This document shows positions 51,896-61,611 of a stretch of DNA of 64,000 nt, piece after piece (the first letter of the stretch is position 1; the number at the start of each line of letters is the position of its first letter). The notes under the pieces are model-generated. The model ran no database searches. It was not told the origin of the DNA and worked only from the letters and a program-made list of their open reading frames with translations. Made by a program: the position numbers and the translations under genes. Origin of the DNA: Bdellovibrio bacteriovorus (GTDB lineage Bacteria > Bdellovibrionota > Bdellovibrionia > Bdellovibrionales > Bdellovibrionaceae); the NCBI RefSeq assembly GCF_001592745.1, contig NZ_LUKD01000005.1, forward strand, positions 310,001-374,000. The letters are read 5' to 3'.

Positions 51896-53235
51896 GGAAC
51901 CACCTCGCCTAACAAATGACCTTCCATATGTTGTTTATTGGAATGATCATAACCCGAAATCTTCACGTCGATTTCTTGTCCTGCCCAGTGATCAATGAAG
52001 CTCTCGGCCCCTAGAATCTCCACGGGCCAGTAATCATGACTGAGGCCCTGACCACCTTTAGCCGCATTTTTGAGAATCAATACTTTCTTAGTTTGACCGA
52101 TTTGCGACTTCGCGAGTTCCGAGTAACGAGAAAGGCTCAACTCACGCAAGCGAGCTGCGCGCTCGGCGCGAACATGGGGATAAACTGACACATCCATCGC
52201 AGCGGCACGGGTGCCTTGTCTTTCGCTGTAAGGAAAGACGTGGATTTTAGTCCAAGGCGTTTGCGCTAAAGTATTGTAAGTATCTTGGAATTGTTCTTCG
52301 GTCTCTGTGGGGAATCCAACGATCACATCCATACCGACAAAAGAGCCAGGCACTTTTTTAGCAATCGCATTTAAAGACTTCACCACATCATCTTGTGTGT
52401 ATTTGCGCTTCATATGAAAAAGCACATCCGTATTCGCACTTTGAATGCTCATATGAAAATGAGGACACATACGTGGATCTTGATAAAGCTCTAAAAGTCT
52501 TTCAGAAACTTCAACGGGTTCCAAGCTGGAAAGACGGAAACGAGGCATTTTTGTGCGCACCAAAAGATTTTCGATCAAATCTTCCATCACATACTTCTTG
52601 CCGCCCACTTCGTCTTCGTAATCACCAATGTGAACGCCCGTAAGCACGACTTCTCTCGAACCTTCCGCGTAAAGTTCGTTCACGCGATTGACAAGATCTG
52701 CCACTGAAATAGAGCGGCTCTTACCACGAGCGTACGGAATAATACAGTAAGTGCAAAAGCTATTACAGCCATCTTGAATCTTTAAGAAAGTGCGTGTGTG
52801 GTGTTTCTCAATACCGCCACCCGCTTCTAAATCTTCTTTTTTAAAGATGTTCGATTTAAAGACCTTTTCCGTAAGTTCACCGCGGAAGTGTTTATTTAAA
52901 AGATCTGGCAAAGATCCTTTATGAGAGTTGGCAACAACCAAATCCGCGCCCGGAAGATTAGAAAAAGACCCCGTATCCACTTGCGCAGCACAACCTGTAA
53001 CCACGATCGTGCAGAAAGGATCTTTTACTTTCAGACGACGGATATAACGAAGCGCTTCTTTTGTCGCCTCCGCCGTCACTGCACACGTGTTAAGAACATG
53101 AACGCGCGCGTTTTTCTCTCCAGAAATCACCGGAGCAAAACCATGGGCATTCAAGTTCTTTTGGATCAAGCCCGTATCGTAAGTATTGACCTTACAACCA
53201 AAGGTGTGGACCTGATACTTTACAGAGTGATCCAT
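51892..53235 (-). CDS. mtaB: tRNA threonylcarbamoyladenosine methylthiotransferase MtaB
   Basis: 447 residues. N-terminal UPF0004 domain with [18 protein letters not shown] and GCAAQ supplies one Fe-S site. Radical-SAM domain with CNSFCTYC (CxxxCxxC) and IPYARG, C-terminal TRAM-type extension. The K-N/C-K-V motif CKVN marks MtaB rather than MiaB/RimO. It converts t6A37 to ms2t6A37. Overlaps mnmA by 16 bases and rnc by four. Confidence 0.92.
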   Translation of the reverse strand: MDHSVKYQVHTFGCKVNTYDTGLIQKNLNAHGFAPVISGEKNARVHVLNTCAVTAEATKEALRYIRRLKVKDPFCTIVVTGCAAQVDTGSFSNLPGADLVVANSHKGSLPDLLNKHFRGELTEKVFKSNIFKKEDLEAGGGIEKHHTRTFLKIQDGCNSFCTYCIIPYARGKSRSISVADLVNRVNELYAEGSREVVLTGVHIGDYEDEVGGKKYVMEDLIENLLVRTKMPRFRLSSLEPVEVSERLLELYQDPRMCPHFHMSIQSANTDVLFHMKRKYTQDDVVKSLNAIAKKVPGSFVGMDVIVGFPTETEEQFQDTYNTLAQTPWTKIHVFPYSERQGTRAAAMDVSVYPHVRAERAARLRELSLSRYSELAKSQIGQTKKVLILKNAAKGGQGLSHDYWPVEILGAESFIDHWAGQEIDVKISGYDHSNKQHMEGHLLGEVVP

Positions 53236-54302
53236 CCGCCCCCCACCAGTTGTTTGTTGCGATAAAACACCGCCGCTTGTCCTGGCGTCACAGCACGTTG
53301 TGGCTCTTGGAATTTCAATCTATAGCCTGTTTCCGTTTTGAAAACTTGCGCCAAAGAGCCTTTGTGCTGATAGCGAATCTTCACACTCATCACTTCACCA
53401 TCTTGAACTTCGTCCAAAAGTTTTGGATCAACAACCGTTACTTCAAGAGCATGCAGATGAGATTCGTCACCGACCCAAACTGTATTGTCTGCGGAATCAA
53501 TTTTGATCACGAAAAGTTTTTCGTGGTGATCCATACCCAGGCCTTTACTTTGACCGATTGTGAAGTTGTGAATACCTTCGTGAGAAGCCATCACTTCACC
53601 GGCTGGATAGCGTTTGATCAGACCTTTTTTAGATGCCAGGATGGTTTTATCGACTTGGCCTTTAATAAAATTCTGATACCCCTGATTACCCACAAAACAG
53701 ATACCTTGAGAATCTTTCTTACGAGCTGTGACCAAGCCACGGCTTTCTGAGTAAGCACGCACTTCAGGCTTTTTCATATCCCCTACAGGGAATAACAACT
53801 TAGGAACAAGCTCTGGATCAATTGTGAACAAGAAATACGTTTGGTCTTTCCAATCATCTGTTGATGTGTGAATAGAGGCTTTGCCATTTTCATCATAAAC
53901 GATTTTTGCGTAGTGACCTGTAGCCAGATAATCACACTCAAGCTCGCGCATTTTTTTAACCAAGTGATCAAACTTCAAGTACGTATTGCAGTTCACGCAC
54001 GGAAGCGGTGTCTGTCCTTCAAGATAAGCTTTAAGAAAAGGATCGATAACCGCCGCACGGAATTTCGCTTCGCAGTTTAAAACATAGAACGGAATGCCCA
54101 GACGATCTGCTACAGCGCGAGCATCATCCACATCGATGCTTGAGCAGCAAGTCCCATTCCCTTCTTCGATATCACAAGTCGAGTAATCCCAGACTTGCAT
54201 TGTCGCCCCAATAACTTCGTACCCCTGTTCGACCAAGAGCGCAGCCGCGGCAGAACTGTCCACGCCTCCGCTCATAGCAACAAGGACTCTCCCTTTAGAC
54301 AT
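53220..54302 (-). CDS. mnmA: tRNA-specific 2-thiouridylase MnmA
   Basis: 360 residues. PP-loop SGGVDSS at 11-17, catalytic C104 in PCVNCN and persulfide C201 in GICFVG. Adds sulfur to U34 of Lys, Glu and Gln tRNAs. The upstream cysteine desulfurase supplies the persulfide. Overlaps that gene by eight bases and mtaB by 16. Confidence 0.96.
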   Translation of the reverse strand: MSKGRVLVAMSGGVDSSAAAALLVEQGYEVIGATMQVWDYSTCDIEEGNGTCCSSIDVDDARAVADRLGIPFYVLNCEAKFRAAVIDPFLKAYLEGQTPLPCVNCNTYLKFDHLVKKMRELECDYLATGHYAKIVYDENGKASIHTSTDDWKDQTYFLFTIDPELVPKLLFPVGDMKKPEVRAYSESRGLVTARKKDSQGICFVGNQGYQNFIKGQVDKTILASKKGLIKRYPAGEVMASHEGIHNFTIGQSKGLGMDHHEKLFVIKIDSADNTVWVGDESHLHALEVTVVDPKLLDEVQDGEVMSVKIRYQHKGSLAQVFKTETGYRLKFQEPQRAVTPGQAAVFYRNKQLVGGGWITL

Positions 54303-55500
54303 GGCAAGAATCTCCTTCGTTGTTGTTCAGTGATCGTAGCCTAGCCACTACGACCTTTAATGCTTCAATAAAACCGTCGACTTCTTCTTGAGTCGTGTCC
54401 CAACCTAGACTGACGCGCAAACTGTTTTGCGCTTCCGCACGTGTTAAGCCCATCGCGAGTAACACCGGACTGGGCTCGGGATTTCCGCTGGAACAAGCGG
54501 CCCCTGTGGAAACCGCATACCCTTTGATATCCAAAGACATCAACATGGTTTCGCCATCCACTCCGTTTAAAACCAAAGAGCTTGTGTTCGGAAGACGTGC
54601 CGTCTCCCCTGCGGTGATCGTGACTTCTTCGATTTCTGAAAGAATTCTTTTTTCCATGTAGTCACGAAGCTTCGTCAATGTTTCCACTTTTTGTGGAATC
54701 AACGAGGCTCTTTTAGCCACCACTCCCAAGGCACCAATGCCCAGAGTGTTTTCCGTGCCTCCCCGACGATGTCTTTCTTGACCACCACCATGAATCAAAG
54801 AGCTGACGTTATTGCCTTTACGCGTGTAAAGAACCCCGGTTCCTTTGATTGAGTAAAACTTGTGACCCGAGAAAGAAGCGAAGTCCACACCCAGCTCTTG
54901 GACATCAACTGGGATTTTTCCAAAACCTTGAACAGCGTCCGTGTGAAATAAAGCTCCTTTGGCATGCGCCATCTCAGCCATGCGTTTGATTGGAAACAAA
55001 GTGCCGGTTTCATTGTTCGCCATCATCACGGATACGAGAGCTGTTTCTTCGGACAAGTGAGCCTGATAAAATTCAAGATCGATTTCGCCTTGGCGATTCA
55101 CTGGAATGTAATCCACGCGCGCACCCAACGACTGCAAGTGCTGCATGGCCTTCATGATACTCGGATGCTCGACCGTCGTTGTCATATAGTGCGTGCGACG
55201 ACGTTGTTCTGCGGTGAGGAATTGCGCCGTTTGATAGTAATCAAAAAGGCCTTTAAGTACGGTGTTGTTCGCTTCACTGCCACCCGAGGTGAAAACAATT
55301 TCCAAAGGACTTGCATGAATCGCATCTGCCACAGCTTTACGGGCATCACGAAGAATATTCTTCGGCATACGACCACCCCAGTGAATGGAACTAGGATTTC
55401 CCCAAGCTTGCGCAAGTTCAGGCAAAGCTTCAAGAACCTCTTTGCACACAGGAGTTGTGGCGTTGTGGTCGAAATAATGAAAGACACGGCTTTGATTCAT
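54295..55500 (-). CDS. cysteine desulfurase, NifS/IscS family
   Basis: 401 residues. PLP lysine K214 in [12 protein letters not shown], catalytic C336 in [14 protein letters not shown], HxDAVQ and N-x-E-T motifs. Class-I NifS/IscS type from the CSSG loop. Feeds sulfur to MnmA next to it and possibly to Fe-S assembly. First gene of the operon; about 200 bases of upstream sequence hold its promoter. Confidence 0.95.
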   Translation of the reverse strand: MNQSRVFHYFDHNATTPVCKEVLEALPELAQAWGNPSSIHWGGRMPKNILRDARKAVADAIHASPLEIVFTSGGSEANNTVLKGLFDYYQTAQFLTAEQRRRTHYMTTTVEHPSIMKAMQHLQSLGARVDYIPVNRQGEIDLEFYQAHLSEETALVSVMMANNETGTLFPIKRMAEMAHAKGALFHTDAVQGFGKIPVDVQELGVDFASFSGHKFYSIKGTGVLYTRKGNNVSSLIHGGGQERHRRGGTENTLGIGALGVVAKRASLIPQKVETLTKLRDYMEKRILSEIEEVTITAGETARLPNTSSLVLNGVDGETMLMSLDIKGYAVSTGAACSSGNPEPSPVLLAMGLTRAEAQNSLRVSLGWDTTQEEVDGFIEALKVVVARLRSLNNNEGDSCHV

Positions 55501-55697
55501 AAGTTCGGGGAAACTAGCATACTTCTTAAGTATTGAAAACTTCTAAGAATATTTGCGGTTTTGAGCCGTCTAATGCGTTAACAGAAGTGGAAATTCTACA
55601 CCCCCTAAAGTGCTTTAAAAAGGGGCTTTTTCCGACCGAAGCTAGACTAGACCTCGGATTCTTAATGTTCTGGCCTAAAATTCCGATAAAACCCTAG

Positions 55698-57167
55698 ATG
55701 AGTATTCATGCCTGGTTTGAACATTTTAAAGAGCAACTTCAAGGACTTACCGAATCTTTTGAACAGAGCGGTTCGAATTTAAGCCTGTTGGGTTATGCTT
55801 TGAAGGAACAACGCCTCAGCTCTGAGCTGTATTTAAACTGGGCACAAGATCACTACAAACTACCAAAGCTTCAGTCACGATTTTTTACAGAGACTTCCGT
55901 TTCCCAGGAAATGTTCGCAAAGTGGGCGACCCATTACCCGTGGTCTGCGGAGTGTCTGCCTGTGGCGGAGTGGGATGGCTCACTCATCGTAGCTTGTCTT
56001 CAACCGCCACAGGATTTTCCTCAAACACCTTCGGCGATTTTAGTGCTGGCGCACTTTGACAGTCTAGAACAGGTTTGGGAACAGTTGCATCCTCGTGCGG
56101 CAGCAATACCTGCGACCGCTACTACTCCTGTCGCTGCTTCACCTGCGGAAGAAGCTCCGGAAGGCATGGATTTCTCTGTTGCCACGGTCACAAAACAAGG
56201 CCCTAAAGACAGTTTCTCCTTCGATGATTTAGCAGTTTCTGAAAATGAAAATGCAGCTCCAAGTTTAGAACCTCTTTCTTTGGATCAAAACACATCAGAA
56301 GAGGGTTTAGACGGTTTGTTTGACGGCCCGACTGTGATTCGTCTTGAAGCTTTGTCGACAGCAGAGGCGCCTTCGTCAGAAGCCCCTGTTTCTGCAGAAG
56401 CTTCTAGCGATTCCATCGTTGTTGAATTTTCTGAAGGCTCCGAGCCAAAAACTCAAGTGGACGAAGTGGCTTTAACTCCGGCAGCGACATCTGCCCCCGT
56501 TGTTGAACCACTGGTGGTGCAAGAAGAAAAAGCGCCGGTCGTGGTGGCAGTGAATGAAGCTTTGGGTGGTAAGAAAATCCCGCCACCACCGCCAAAATCA
56601 GAGATGCCTCCTCCCTTTGAGGATAGCTTTGGTAATAAGCCGATTCCAATCGTTCCTCGCCCTGCGGGTGTAGCGAAACCCACAATCAATCCTGTGGCTT
56701 CCGGGAATTTTGCTTTGGAAAGAATGAAAAAGAAAAATGCCGCGATCTTAAACGAAAGAGTGAAACAGATCTTAAGTGAAATGAAAGTGCATTTTGAAAA
56801 GTCGATGATTTTAACTTTGGATGAGCAAGAAACTCAAATGACGGCCTTTGCTTGGGACGAAAACTTCCAAGGCATGAAGGACACATCCATGCGTTTTCCT
56901 CTACACACTCCAAGTATTTTTAACATCGTGGCTTCAACACAAAAGTCTTTCCACGGTTACATTTCTTTAAATGAAATCAACGAGAAGTTCTTCGAAGACT
57001 GGAATCAGGGACGCATCCCCGACCACGTCACAATTTCTCCGATCATTATCAACGAAAAATTGGTAGGAATGCTGATGGGCTTCGCGGAAAAAGCCGCCTA
57101 CAACAAGGTCTCATTGAACTTGGCCGAAAAGCTCTCTGTTGATTTCGTCAAAGGCCTCGCCGCCTAA
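55698..57167 (+). CDS. cytoplasmic protein with GspE-N-like start and C-terminal sensor-like domain
   Basis: 489 residues. Residues 1-125 have the look of a type II/IV secretion ATPase N-terminal module (LLGYALKEQRLSSELYLNWA, LPVAEWDGSLIVACLQPP). An acidic, Ala/Pro/Glu linker fills 130-330, with a proline run KIPPPPPK. Residues 340-489 form an alpha/beta domain (FALERMKKKNAAIL, MLMGFAEKAAY, LNLAEKLSVDFVKG) of GAF-like form. No ATPase motifs. The stop codon is part of a repeat element. No family name; medium confidence in domains. Confidence 0.6.
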   Translation: MSIHAWFEHFKEQLQGLTESFEQSGSNLSLLGYALKEQRLSSELYLNWAQDHYKLPKLQSRFFTETSVSQEMFAKWATHYPWSAECLPVAEWDGSLIVACLQPPQDFPQTPSAILVLAHFDSLEQVWEQLHPRAAAIPATATTPVAASPAEEAPEGMDFSVATVTKQGPKDSFSFDDLAVSENENAAPSLEPLSLDQNTSEEGLDGLFDGPTVIRLEALSTAEAPSSEAPVSAEASSDSIVVEFSEGSEPKTQVDEVALTPAATSAPVVEPLVVQEEKAPVVVAVNEALGGKKIPPPPPKSEMPPPFEDSFGNKPIPIVPRPAGVAKPTINPVASGNFALERMKKKNAAILNERVKQILSEMKVHFEKSMILTLDEQETQMTAFAWDENFQGMKDTSMRFPLHTPSIFNIVASTQKSFHGYISLNEINEKFFEDWNQGRIPDHVTISPIIINEKLVGMLMGFAEKAAYNKVSLNLAEKLSVDFVKGLAA

Positions 57168-57228
57168 AGGTGCCTGCTTCTTTTTTGGGTCTACACCGCA
57201 TCAATTACCGATGCCCCTACATTTTTTT
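57166..57228 (+). repeat. palindromic element copy 1, degenerate far end
   Basis: Begins in the stop codon of the 55698 gene (TAA-AGGTGCC). 39 bases match the reverse complement of copy 2 at 58601-58639 with one mismatch; the other end is degenerate. Confidence 0.85.
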
Positions 57229-57252
57229 GAAAACCGAAGTTAAAATTTACCT

Positions 57253-57768
57253 ATGAAAAAAGCCCTTTTAGTTATTGATCTGCAAGTTTGTTATTTGAAA
57301 ATGAATGCAACGGAAGAAGCGGCGGCGAAAGCCATTTCGAAGGTCAATCAACTGACAGAGAAAGCATTGAAAGAAGATTTCGATGTCTTTTACATTCAGC
57401 ACTTCTTTGATAAGGGTCCTGAAAAATGGGTTCTCAAGTGGTTCTTTAAAGGCGCCGGCTTACGCGCTGACCCCAACGCCATCTTTGATCCGCGCTTAGA
57501 AATTCGTAATTCCCAGATTCTTCAAAAGAATACGGAAAATACTTTTGCATCGACGGATCTTCATCGCATCTTGCAAGAAAAAGGCATTAACGAAATCCAC
57601 ATTGTTGGGCAGGATGGTACAGCCTGTATTCAGGCAACAGCCTATGGCGCCCTCAAACTCGGTTATTCAGTGAAGCTCGTGGATGAAGCTATCCTGAGTG
57701 GCTCTCCTAAAAAGTGGGCTAAGATCAAGGCCGACTTGATCACTCGCCCTCATTGCGAGTTGATTTAA
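57253..57768 (+). CDS. isochorismatase-family cysteine hydrolase
   Basis: 171 residues. The triad D9 (LLVIDLQ), K92 (LQKNTENTF) and C125 (GQDGTACIQATA) matches isochorismatase-like hydrolases. These cut amides such as nicotinamide or isochorismate ethers. The cis-peptide region before C125 is also typical. Cytoplasmic, no signal peptide. Lies between the two inverted repeat copies with the nuclease gene. Confidence 0.88.
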   Translation: MKKALLVIDLQVCYLKMNATEEAAAKAISKVNQLTEKALKEDFDVFYIQHFFDKGPEKWVLKWFFKGAGLRADPNAIFDPRLEIRNSQILQKNTENTFASTDLHRILQEKGINEIHIVGQDGTACIQATAYGALKLGYSVKLVDEAILSGSPKKWAKIKADLITRPHCELI

Positions 57769-57857
57769 ATCTTTAGAATCACCGTTTATAACCAATTAAT
57801 GGCCTCTGACGAGAAGACCTTTGTCATAAGTTTATACACCAGAGGAAATTCTTCTCT

Positions 57858-57911
57858 ATGAAGGGAATCCTTGGATTCTCAGAGGTAAAAGTTTTAAAAC
57901 TCTCTCTATGA
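57858..57911 (+). CDS. possible 17-residue leader peptide for the nuclease gene
   Basis: ATG at 57858, 17 codons, stop TGA at 57909-57911 overlapping the nuclease ATG at 57908 as ATGA. AGAGGA at 57841-57846 precedes it, while the nuclease ATG has no binding site of its own. Coupled translation is inferred. The peptide is hydrophobic and mildly basic. Confidence 0.35.
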   Translation: MKGILGFSEVKVLKLSL

Positions 57912-58549
57912 AAAAAACGCTCTTCTTATTATTTTTTCTTCTTCCCCTTTCCGTCTTTGCCGATCTTCAAATCCGAGTGATCAGCGTTCATGACGGCGAC
58001 ACCTTAACGGCGACTGGCGTTTCAGACTCACAGAAGTACAAAGTTCGCCTGTTGGGAGTCGACACCCCGGAAGTGGATTTCTATAAGAGCACTCAAGGTG
58101 ACGTGGCCCTTAAAGCCCGCGATGTTTTACTGAAATTAGCTCCTGTAGGTAGTATCCTCACTCTTTCTGAAGACAGTCAGGTCGACAAGCATGGCCGTGT
58201 TCTAGGTCGCTTATTGAGAAACGGAAAAGATATTAATATCGAAATGCTTCGTCTGGGTTGGGGAGCGATGTACTTTATCTACCCATTCGATAAGCGCGTT
58301 GTTTCTGATTACAGCAAAGCTTCTAAGGAAGCCTTCGACAACAAACGCGGCATTTTCTCAAACGAATTCAAAGGCACAGAAATTCCTTACGAGTTCCGCA
58401 TGCGAGTTCAAAACCAAGTCGGTCGCAATGTCATCGGTGATTTCGAACTTAAAAAAGTCCTTCCACCTGAAGACTCCGCCAATATTCCCGTCTGGAAAAG
58501 AGTCTTTTTCCCCAGCTTCGAACAAGCCTACAAAAACGGCTACAACTAA
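57908..58549 (+). CDS. exported thermonuclease-like (SNase) protein
   Basis: 213 residues. Signal peptide ending SVFA-D at about 19. SNase fold: VHDGDTL, KVRLLGVDTPE with Arg and Glu of the active site, and KHGRVLGRLL with the second catalytic arginine, then SKASKEAFDNKRGIF. Cuts DNA and RNA outside the cytoplasm, fitting prey nucleic-acid digestion. A 40-residue C-terminal extension follows the domain. Confidence 0.92.
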   Translation: MKKTLFLLFFLLPLSVFADLQIRVISVHDGDTLTATGVSDSQKYKVRLLGVDTPEVDFYKSTQGDVALKARDVLLKLAPVGSILTLSEDSQVDKHGRVLGRLLRNGKDINIEMLRLGWGAMYFIYPFDKRVVSDYSKASKEAFDNKRGIFSNEFKGTEIPYEFRMRVQNQVGRNVIGDFELKKVLPPEDSANIPVWKRVFFPSFEQAYKNGYN

Positions 58550-58572
58550 AAAATCTTGAGCGGACCCAAACC

Positions 58573-58639
58573 AAAAGGTGCCAGGGGACTTTTGGCATTT
58601 TGATGCGGTGTAGACCCGAAAAAGAAGCAGGCACCTTTT
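58573..58639. repeat. palindromic element copy 2, complete
   Basis: 67 bases with terminal inverted repeats AAAAGGTGCC and GGCACCTTTT. The reverse complement of 58601-58639 matches copy 1 (57166-57204) with one mismatch. On the minus strand it begins in the tsaE stop codon. Confidence 0.88.
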
Positions 58640-59084
58640 AGAGGGTGTGGGTTTTTAGTTTTCTTTCGGTGTCGGAAAGTTTTTGGAATTGGACTTCGAT
58701 TTTTTGCCAGTTCATGGGTAGGTATTCGTAGTCCAGGCGGTTTGCCCATTCGATGATGATCAGGGATTTTTGCTGACTGAAAAGATCCCAGAAGCCTGAG
58801 CTTTCAAGATCGTCGTCGTCTTTGAGGCGATAAAGATCTAAATGATCCAAGGCTTGGCCTTGTTGGTTTTCATAACGTAAGTGAATCGCAAAAGACGGAG
58901 ATTGAACATCTCGCATTCCTAGAATCTCTGCGATCAGTTGGACTGAAGTGGTTTTACCAGCTCCGACATCACCGCTCATTAATAAAATGCAGCGATCTTT
59001 GAGAGCTGGCAAAATTTCTTTCCAGAACTCTTTAAGTTCAGCGAGATTTCTCACTGTTCTTTCGGAGTTTAAAACTTCAGACAT
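58638..59084 (-). CDS. tsaE: t6A biosynthesis ATPase TsaE
   Basis: 148 residues. Walker A GDVGAGKTT at 38-46, ...HLDLYRL and IEWANRL as in TsaE. With TsaB and TsaD it makes N6-threonylcarbamoyladenosine in tRNA, the substrate modified by MtaB. One base shared with pdxJ (ATG/TAA-type overlap). The stop codon lies within the palindromic element. Confidence 0.93.
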   Translation of the reverse strand: MSEVLNSERTVRNLAELKEFWKEILPALKDRCILLMSGDVGAGKTTSVQLIAEILGMRDVQSPSFAIHLRYENQQGQALDHLDLYRLKDDDDLESSGFWDLFSQQKSLIIIEWANRLDYEYLPMNWQKIEVQFQKLSDTERKLKTHTL

Positions 59085-59809
59085 TACTTTAAGATCTTTC
59101 TCATCTTGCGCACGGATTCTTGAAGGCCGTCTTCAAGAGCGTAGCAAATCAAAGAGTGCCCGATATTCACCTCCTGAAGGAAGGGAAGTTTATTGATCAG
59201 CTTTGAGTGATGATAATCAAGACCGTGGCCGGCGTGAACATTCAAACCTAAGTAGTTCGCCCACACAGCAGCATCTACCAAGCGCTTCCACTCTTTTTCT
59301 TTTTTTGCACCCGTTAGCAGAACCCATTTTCCCGTGTGCAGTTCAACAGCATCCGCACCGATTTCATAAGACGCTTCAACTTGTTCGATGGAAGGCTCAA
59401 TAAACATCGAAATTTCAATCCCGATACGCCCTAGTTTTTCAACCATCGGCGCCATCTTCTTAAAGCCTTTCTTTACATCAAGGCCACCTTCTGTTGTTAG
59501 CTCCGCTCTTTTTTCAGGAACAAAGCAAACCCAGTCAGGACGATATTTCTTCGCGAATTTCACCATCTGCGCGGTCGCAGCCATCTCTAAATTAAGAGGA
59601 ACCGGACACACCTTAGAAAGTACTTTAAGATCTTCTAACTGAATATGGCGGCGATCTTCACGCAAATGAATCGTGATCTGTTCTGCGCCACCTTTAACCG
59701 AGGCTTTAACGGCGTCGACAAGATTAGGATAAGGCGTAGTTCCGCCTCTCACTTGGCGAAGAGTTGCCACGTGATCTACATTCACACCCAAACGAATTTT
59801 ATGTTTCAT
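59084..59809 (-). CDS. pdxJ: pyridoxine 5'-phosphate synthase PdxJ
   Basis: 241 residues. Conserved motifs RLGVNVDHVATLRQVR, GAEQITIHLREDRRHI, ELHTGKW and NVHAGHGLDYHH. Ring-closing step of vitamin B6 synthesis, which also supports the PLP-dependent desulfurase in this window. Starts one base after glmM; shares one base with tsaE. Confidence 0.96.
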   Translation of the reverse strand: MKHKIRLGVNVDHVATLRQVRGGTTPYPNLVDAVKASVKGGAEQITIHLREDRRHIQLEDLKVLSKVCPVPLNLEMAATAQMVKFAKKYRPDWVCFVPEKRAELTTEGGLDVKKGFKKMAPMVEKLGRIGIEISMFIEPSIEQVEASYEIGADAVELHTGKWVLLTGAKKEKEWKRLVDAAVWANYLGLNVHAGHGLDYHHSKLINKLPFLQEVNIGHSLICYALEDGLQESVRKMRKILK

Positions 59810-59810
59810 A

Positions 59811-61211
59811 CTATGATAACTCTTTTTCTAAGAAGGAGGCGATCTCTTCAGCAAACTGACTGATTTGTGTTTTATTAGATCCTTCCACCAAAACACGAAT
59901 CACGGGTTCTGTTCCTGAGAAACGCACAAAGACGCGGCCTTCGCCGCCTAATTTCTTTTCAATACTTGCAATCAAACTGTCGTAGCCTGCAATCTCATGA
60001 AGCTCTGTACGACGTTTCACACGGCAATTGATAAGCACTTGAGGCATGTCCTCAAACACACGATTCAGTTCACTCATCTTTTTACCGGTCTGTTTCATCA
60101 CCGCAAGAACACTCAAAGCCGCGATACAACCATCACCCGTAGTCGTGTGATCTAAGAAAATAATATGGCCGGATTGTTCACCGCCCAGGTTGTAACCATT
60201 TTTTCTCATCTCATCGACGACGTACTTATCACCAACGCCTGTTTTCACAAGCTTGATGCCGGCCTCGTTCATGCGCTTTTCAAGACCGAAGTTCGACATT
60301 TGCGTCGCGACCAACGTGTTCCCCTTAAGAAGACCACGCTCTTTCATGTGAAGAGCACAGATCGCAAGGATGCGATCCCCATTTACGATCTCCCCTTTTT
60401 CATCCACCATGATCACGCGATCGGCGTCACCATCAAGACTGATTCCGACATCCGCGCGATATTGAATCACAGCTTCAGAAAGTTTTTGTGGATACAAAGC
60501 ACCGACCTTGTCGTTGATGTTTGTGCCATTTGGATCGTCACCCAATTGAATGACTTCCGCACCCAGCTCTTGGAACACGGACGGAGCCACTTTGTAAGAA
60601 GCGCCGTTCGCTGTATCTAGAACGATACGCATTCCATCTAGCGTGTACTCTAAAGGGAAAGTGCCCTTCACATAAACGATGTAACGACCTTGGGAGTCTT
60701 CGATACGCTTTGTGCGACCGATGTCCTTACTTGGAGGAAGAAACTCCGTCAGGTCTTCTTCAAGCACCAAACGTTCGATTTCTTTTTCCATCGTATCAGA
60801 GATTTTAAAACCATCCGGACCGAAAACTTTAATACCATTGTCATGGAAAGGATTGTGAGAAGCGGAGATAACAATACCTGCCGCCGCTCTCATCGTGCGA
60901 GTTAAATACCCGATACCCGGAGTTGGAAGTGGACCTACCAATTGAACAAAAACACCCATGGAGTTTAAACCACTCGCTAGAGCTTGCTCGATCATATAAC
61001 CCGAAAGACGCGTATCTTTTCCGATAACTACTTTACGAGGTGTCACTGCCGGAGAACCGTGAGTTTCTTTTTGTAAGAGATACCCAATTGCCTGCCCGAT
61101 TTTAACCACCATATCCGGAGTCATGGGCCACTGATTTGCCGTACCGCGAATGCCGTCGGTACCAAAAAGCTTTGCTTTCTTTTCCACTTTACTGACCTTT
61201 TTGTTCGTCAT
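59811..61211 (-). CDS. glmM: phosphoglucosamine mutase GlmM
   Basis: 466 residues. Active-site phosphoserine S118 in VISASHNPF, metal loop DGDADR, sugar loop GGEQSGHI and phosphate loop RFSGTEPVIRV. Converts glucosamine-6-phosphate to glucosamine-1-phosphate for peptidoglycan and LPS. Overlaps cdaR by 23 bases. In Gram-positive bacteria GlmM interacts with CdaA and inhibits it. Confidence 0.97.
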   Translation of the reverse strand: MTNKKVSKVEKKAKLFGTDGIRGTANQWPMTPDMVVKIGQAIGYLLQKETHGSPAVTPRKVVIGKDTRLSGYMIEQALASGLNSMGVFVQLVGPLPTPGIGYLTRTMRAAAGIVISASHNPFHDNGIKVFGPDGFKISDTMEKEIERLVLEEDLTEFLPPSKDIGRTKRIEDSQGRYIVYVKGTFPLEYTLDGMRIVLDTANGASYKVAPSVFQELGAEVIQLGDDPNGTNINDKVGALYPQKLSEAVIQYRADVGISLDGDADRVIMVDEKGEIVNGDRILAICALHMKERGLLKGNTLVATQMSNFGLEKRMNEAGIKLVKTGVGDKYVVDEMRKNGYNLGGEQSGHIIFLDHTTTGDGCIAALSVLAVMKQTGKKMSELNRVFEDMPQVLINCRVKRRTELHEIAGYDSLIASIEKKLGGEGRVFVRFSGTEPVIRVLVEGSNKTQISQFAEEIASFLEKELS

Positions 61212-61611
61212 TTGTCTGACCTCTCACTGGAACCACTTCGGCTTGAATCTGATTAGGCCGCACGCCGAGGATTCTTACGCCCAGGGGAACTTCTATCTTA
61301 TTCAAAGGGATGTCTACATAAACCACCCCTTCACCCTTTTGTGAAATATCAAGTGTGATAGCTTCAGATAGGGAACTCTCCAAGAATTTTTTCAAGGAGG
61401 AACGCGGCCCAGAAACTTTTACTTTGATGTGGTCTGTTGTCTGCGCTACGACCTGCGTCCCTGGAGCTGTGATAAGCTCAACATCGATGTTCTTACTAAG
61501 AACAAAGTCACGACGTCCTAGTATGGTCAGCCACAAAATCAAAGAGATAAAAAGTGCGACCACTTTATAGCTGAAATTTTCGGTGACGATATTGGACCAA
61601 CGACGTTTCAC
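61189..61611 (-). CDS. cdaR: YbbR-domain membrane protein (CdaR-like)
   Basis: 140 residues. One membrane helix (VVALFISLILWLTILG near 15-30) then a single YbbR repeat (NIDVELITAPGTQVVAQ, IKVKVSGPRSSLKKF, VYVDIPLNKIEVPLGV). Gram-positive CdaR has three or four repeats, so this form is short. CdaR controls CdaA at the membrane. Overlaps cdaA by four and glmM by 23 bases. Confidence 0.88.
   Translation of the reverse strand: MKRRWSNIVTENFSYKVVALFISLILWLTILGRRDFVLSKNIDVELITAPGTQVVAQTTDHIKVKVSGPRSSLKKFLESSLSEAITLDISQKGEGVVYVDIPLNKIEVPLGVRILGVRPNQIQAEVVPVRGQTNDEQKGQ

Noticed and set aside
54964-55536. 190-codon plus-strand ORF
   Set aside because: Antisense to the cysteine desulfurase, whose motifs are fully conserved; no ribosome binding site.
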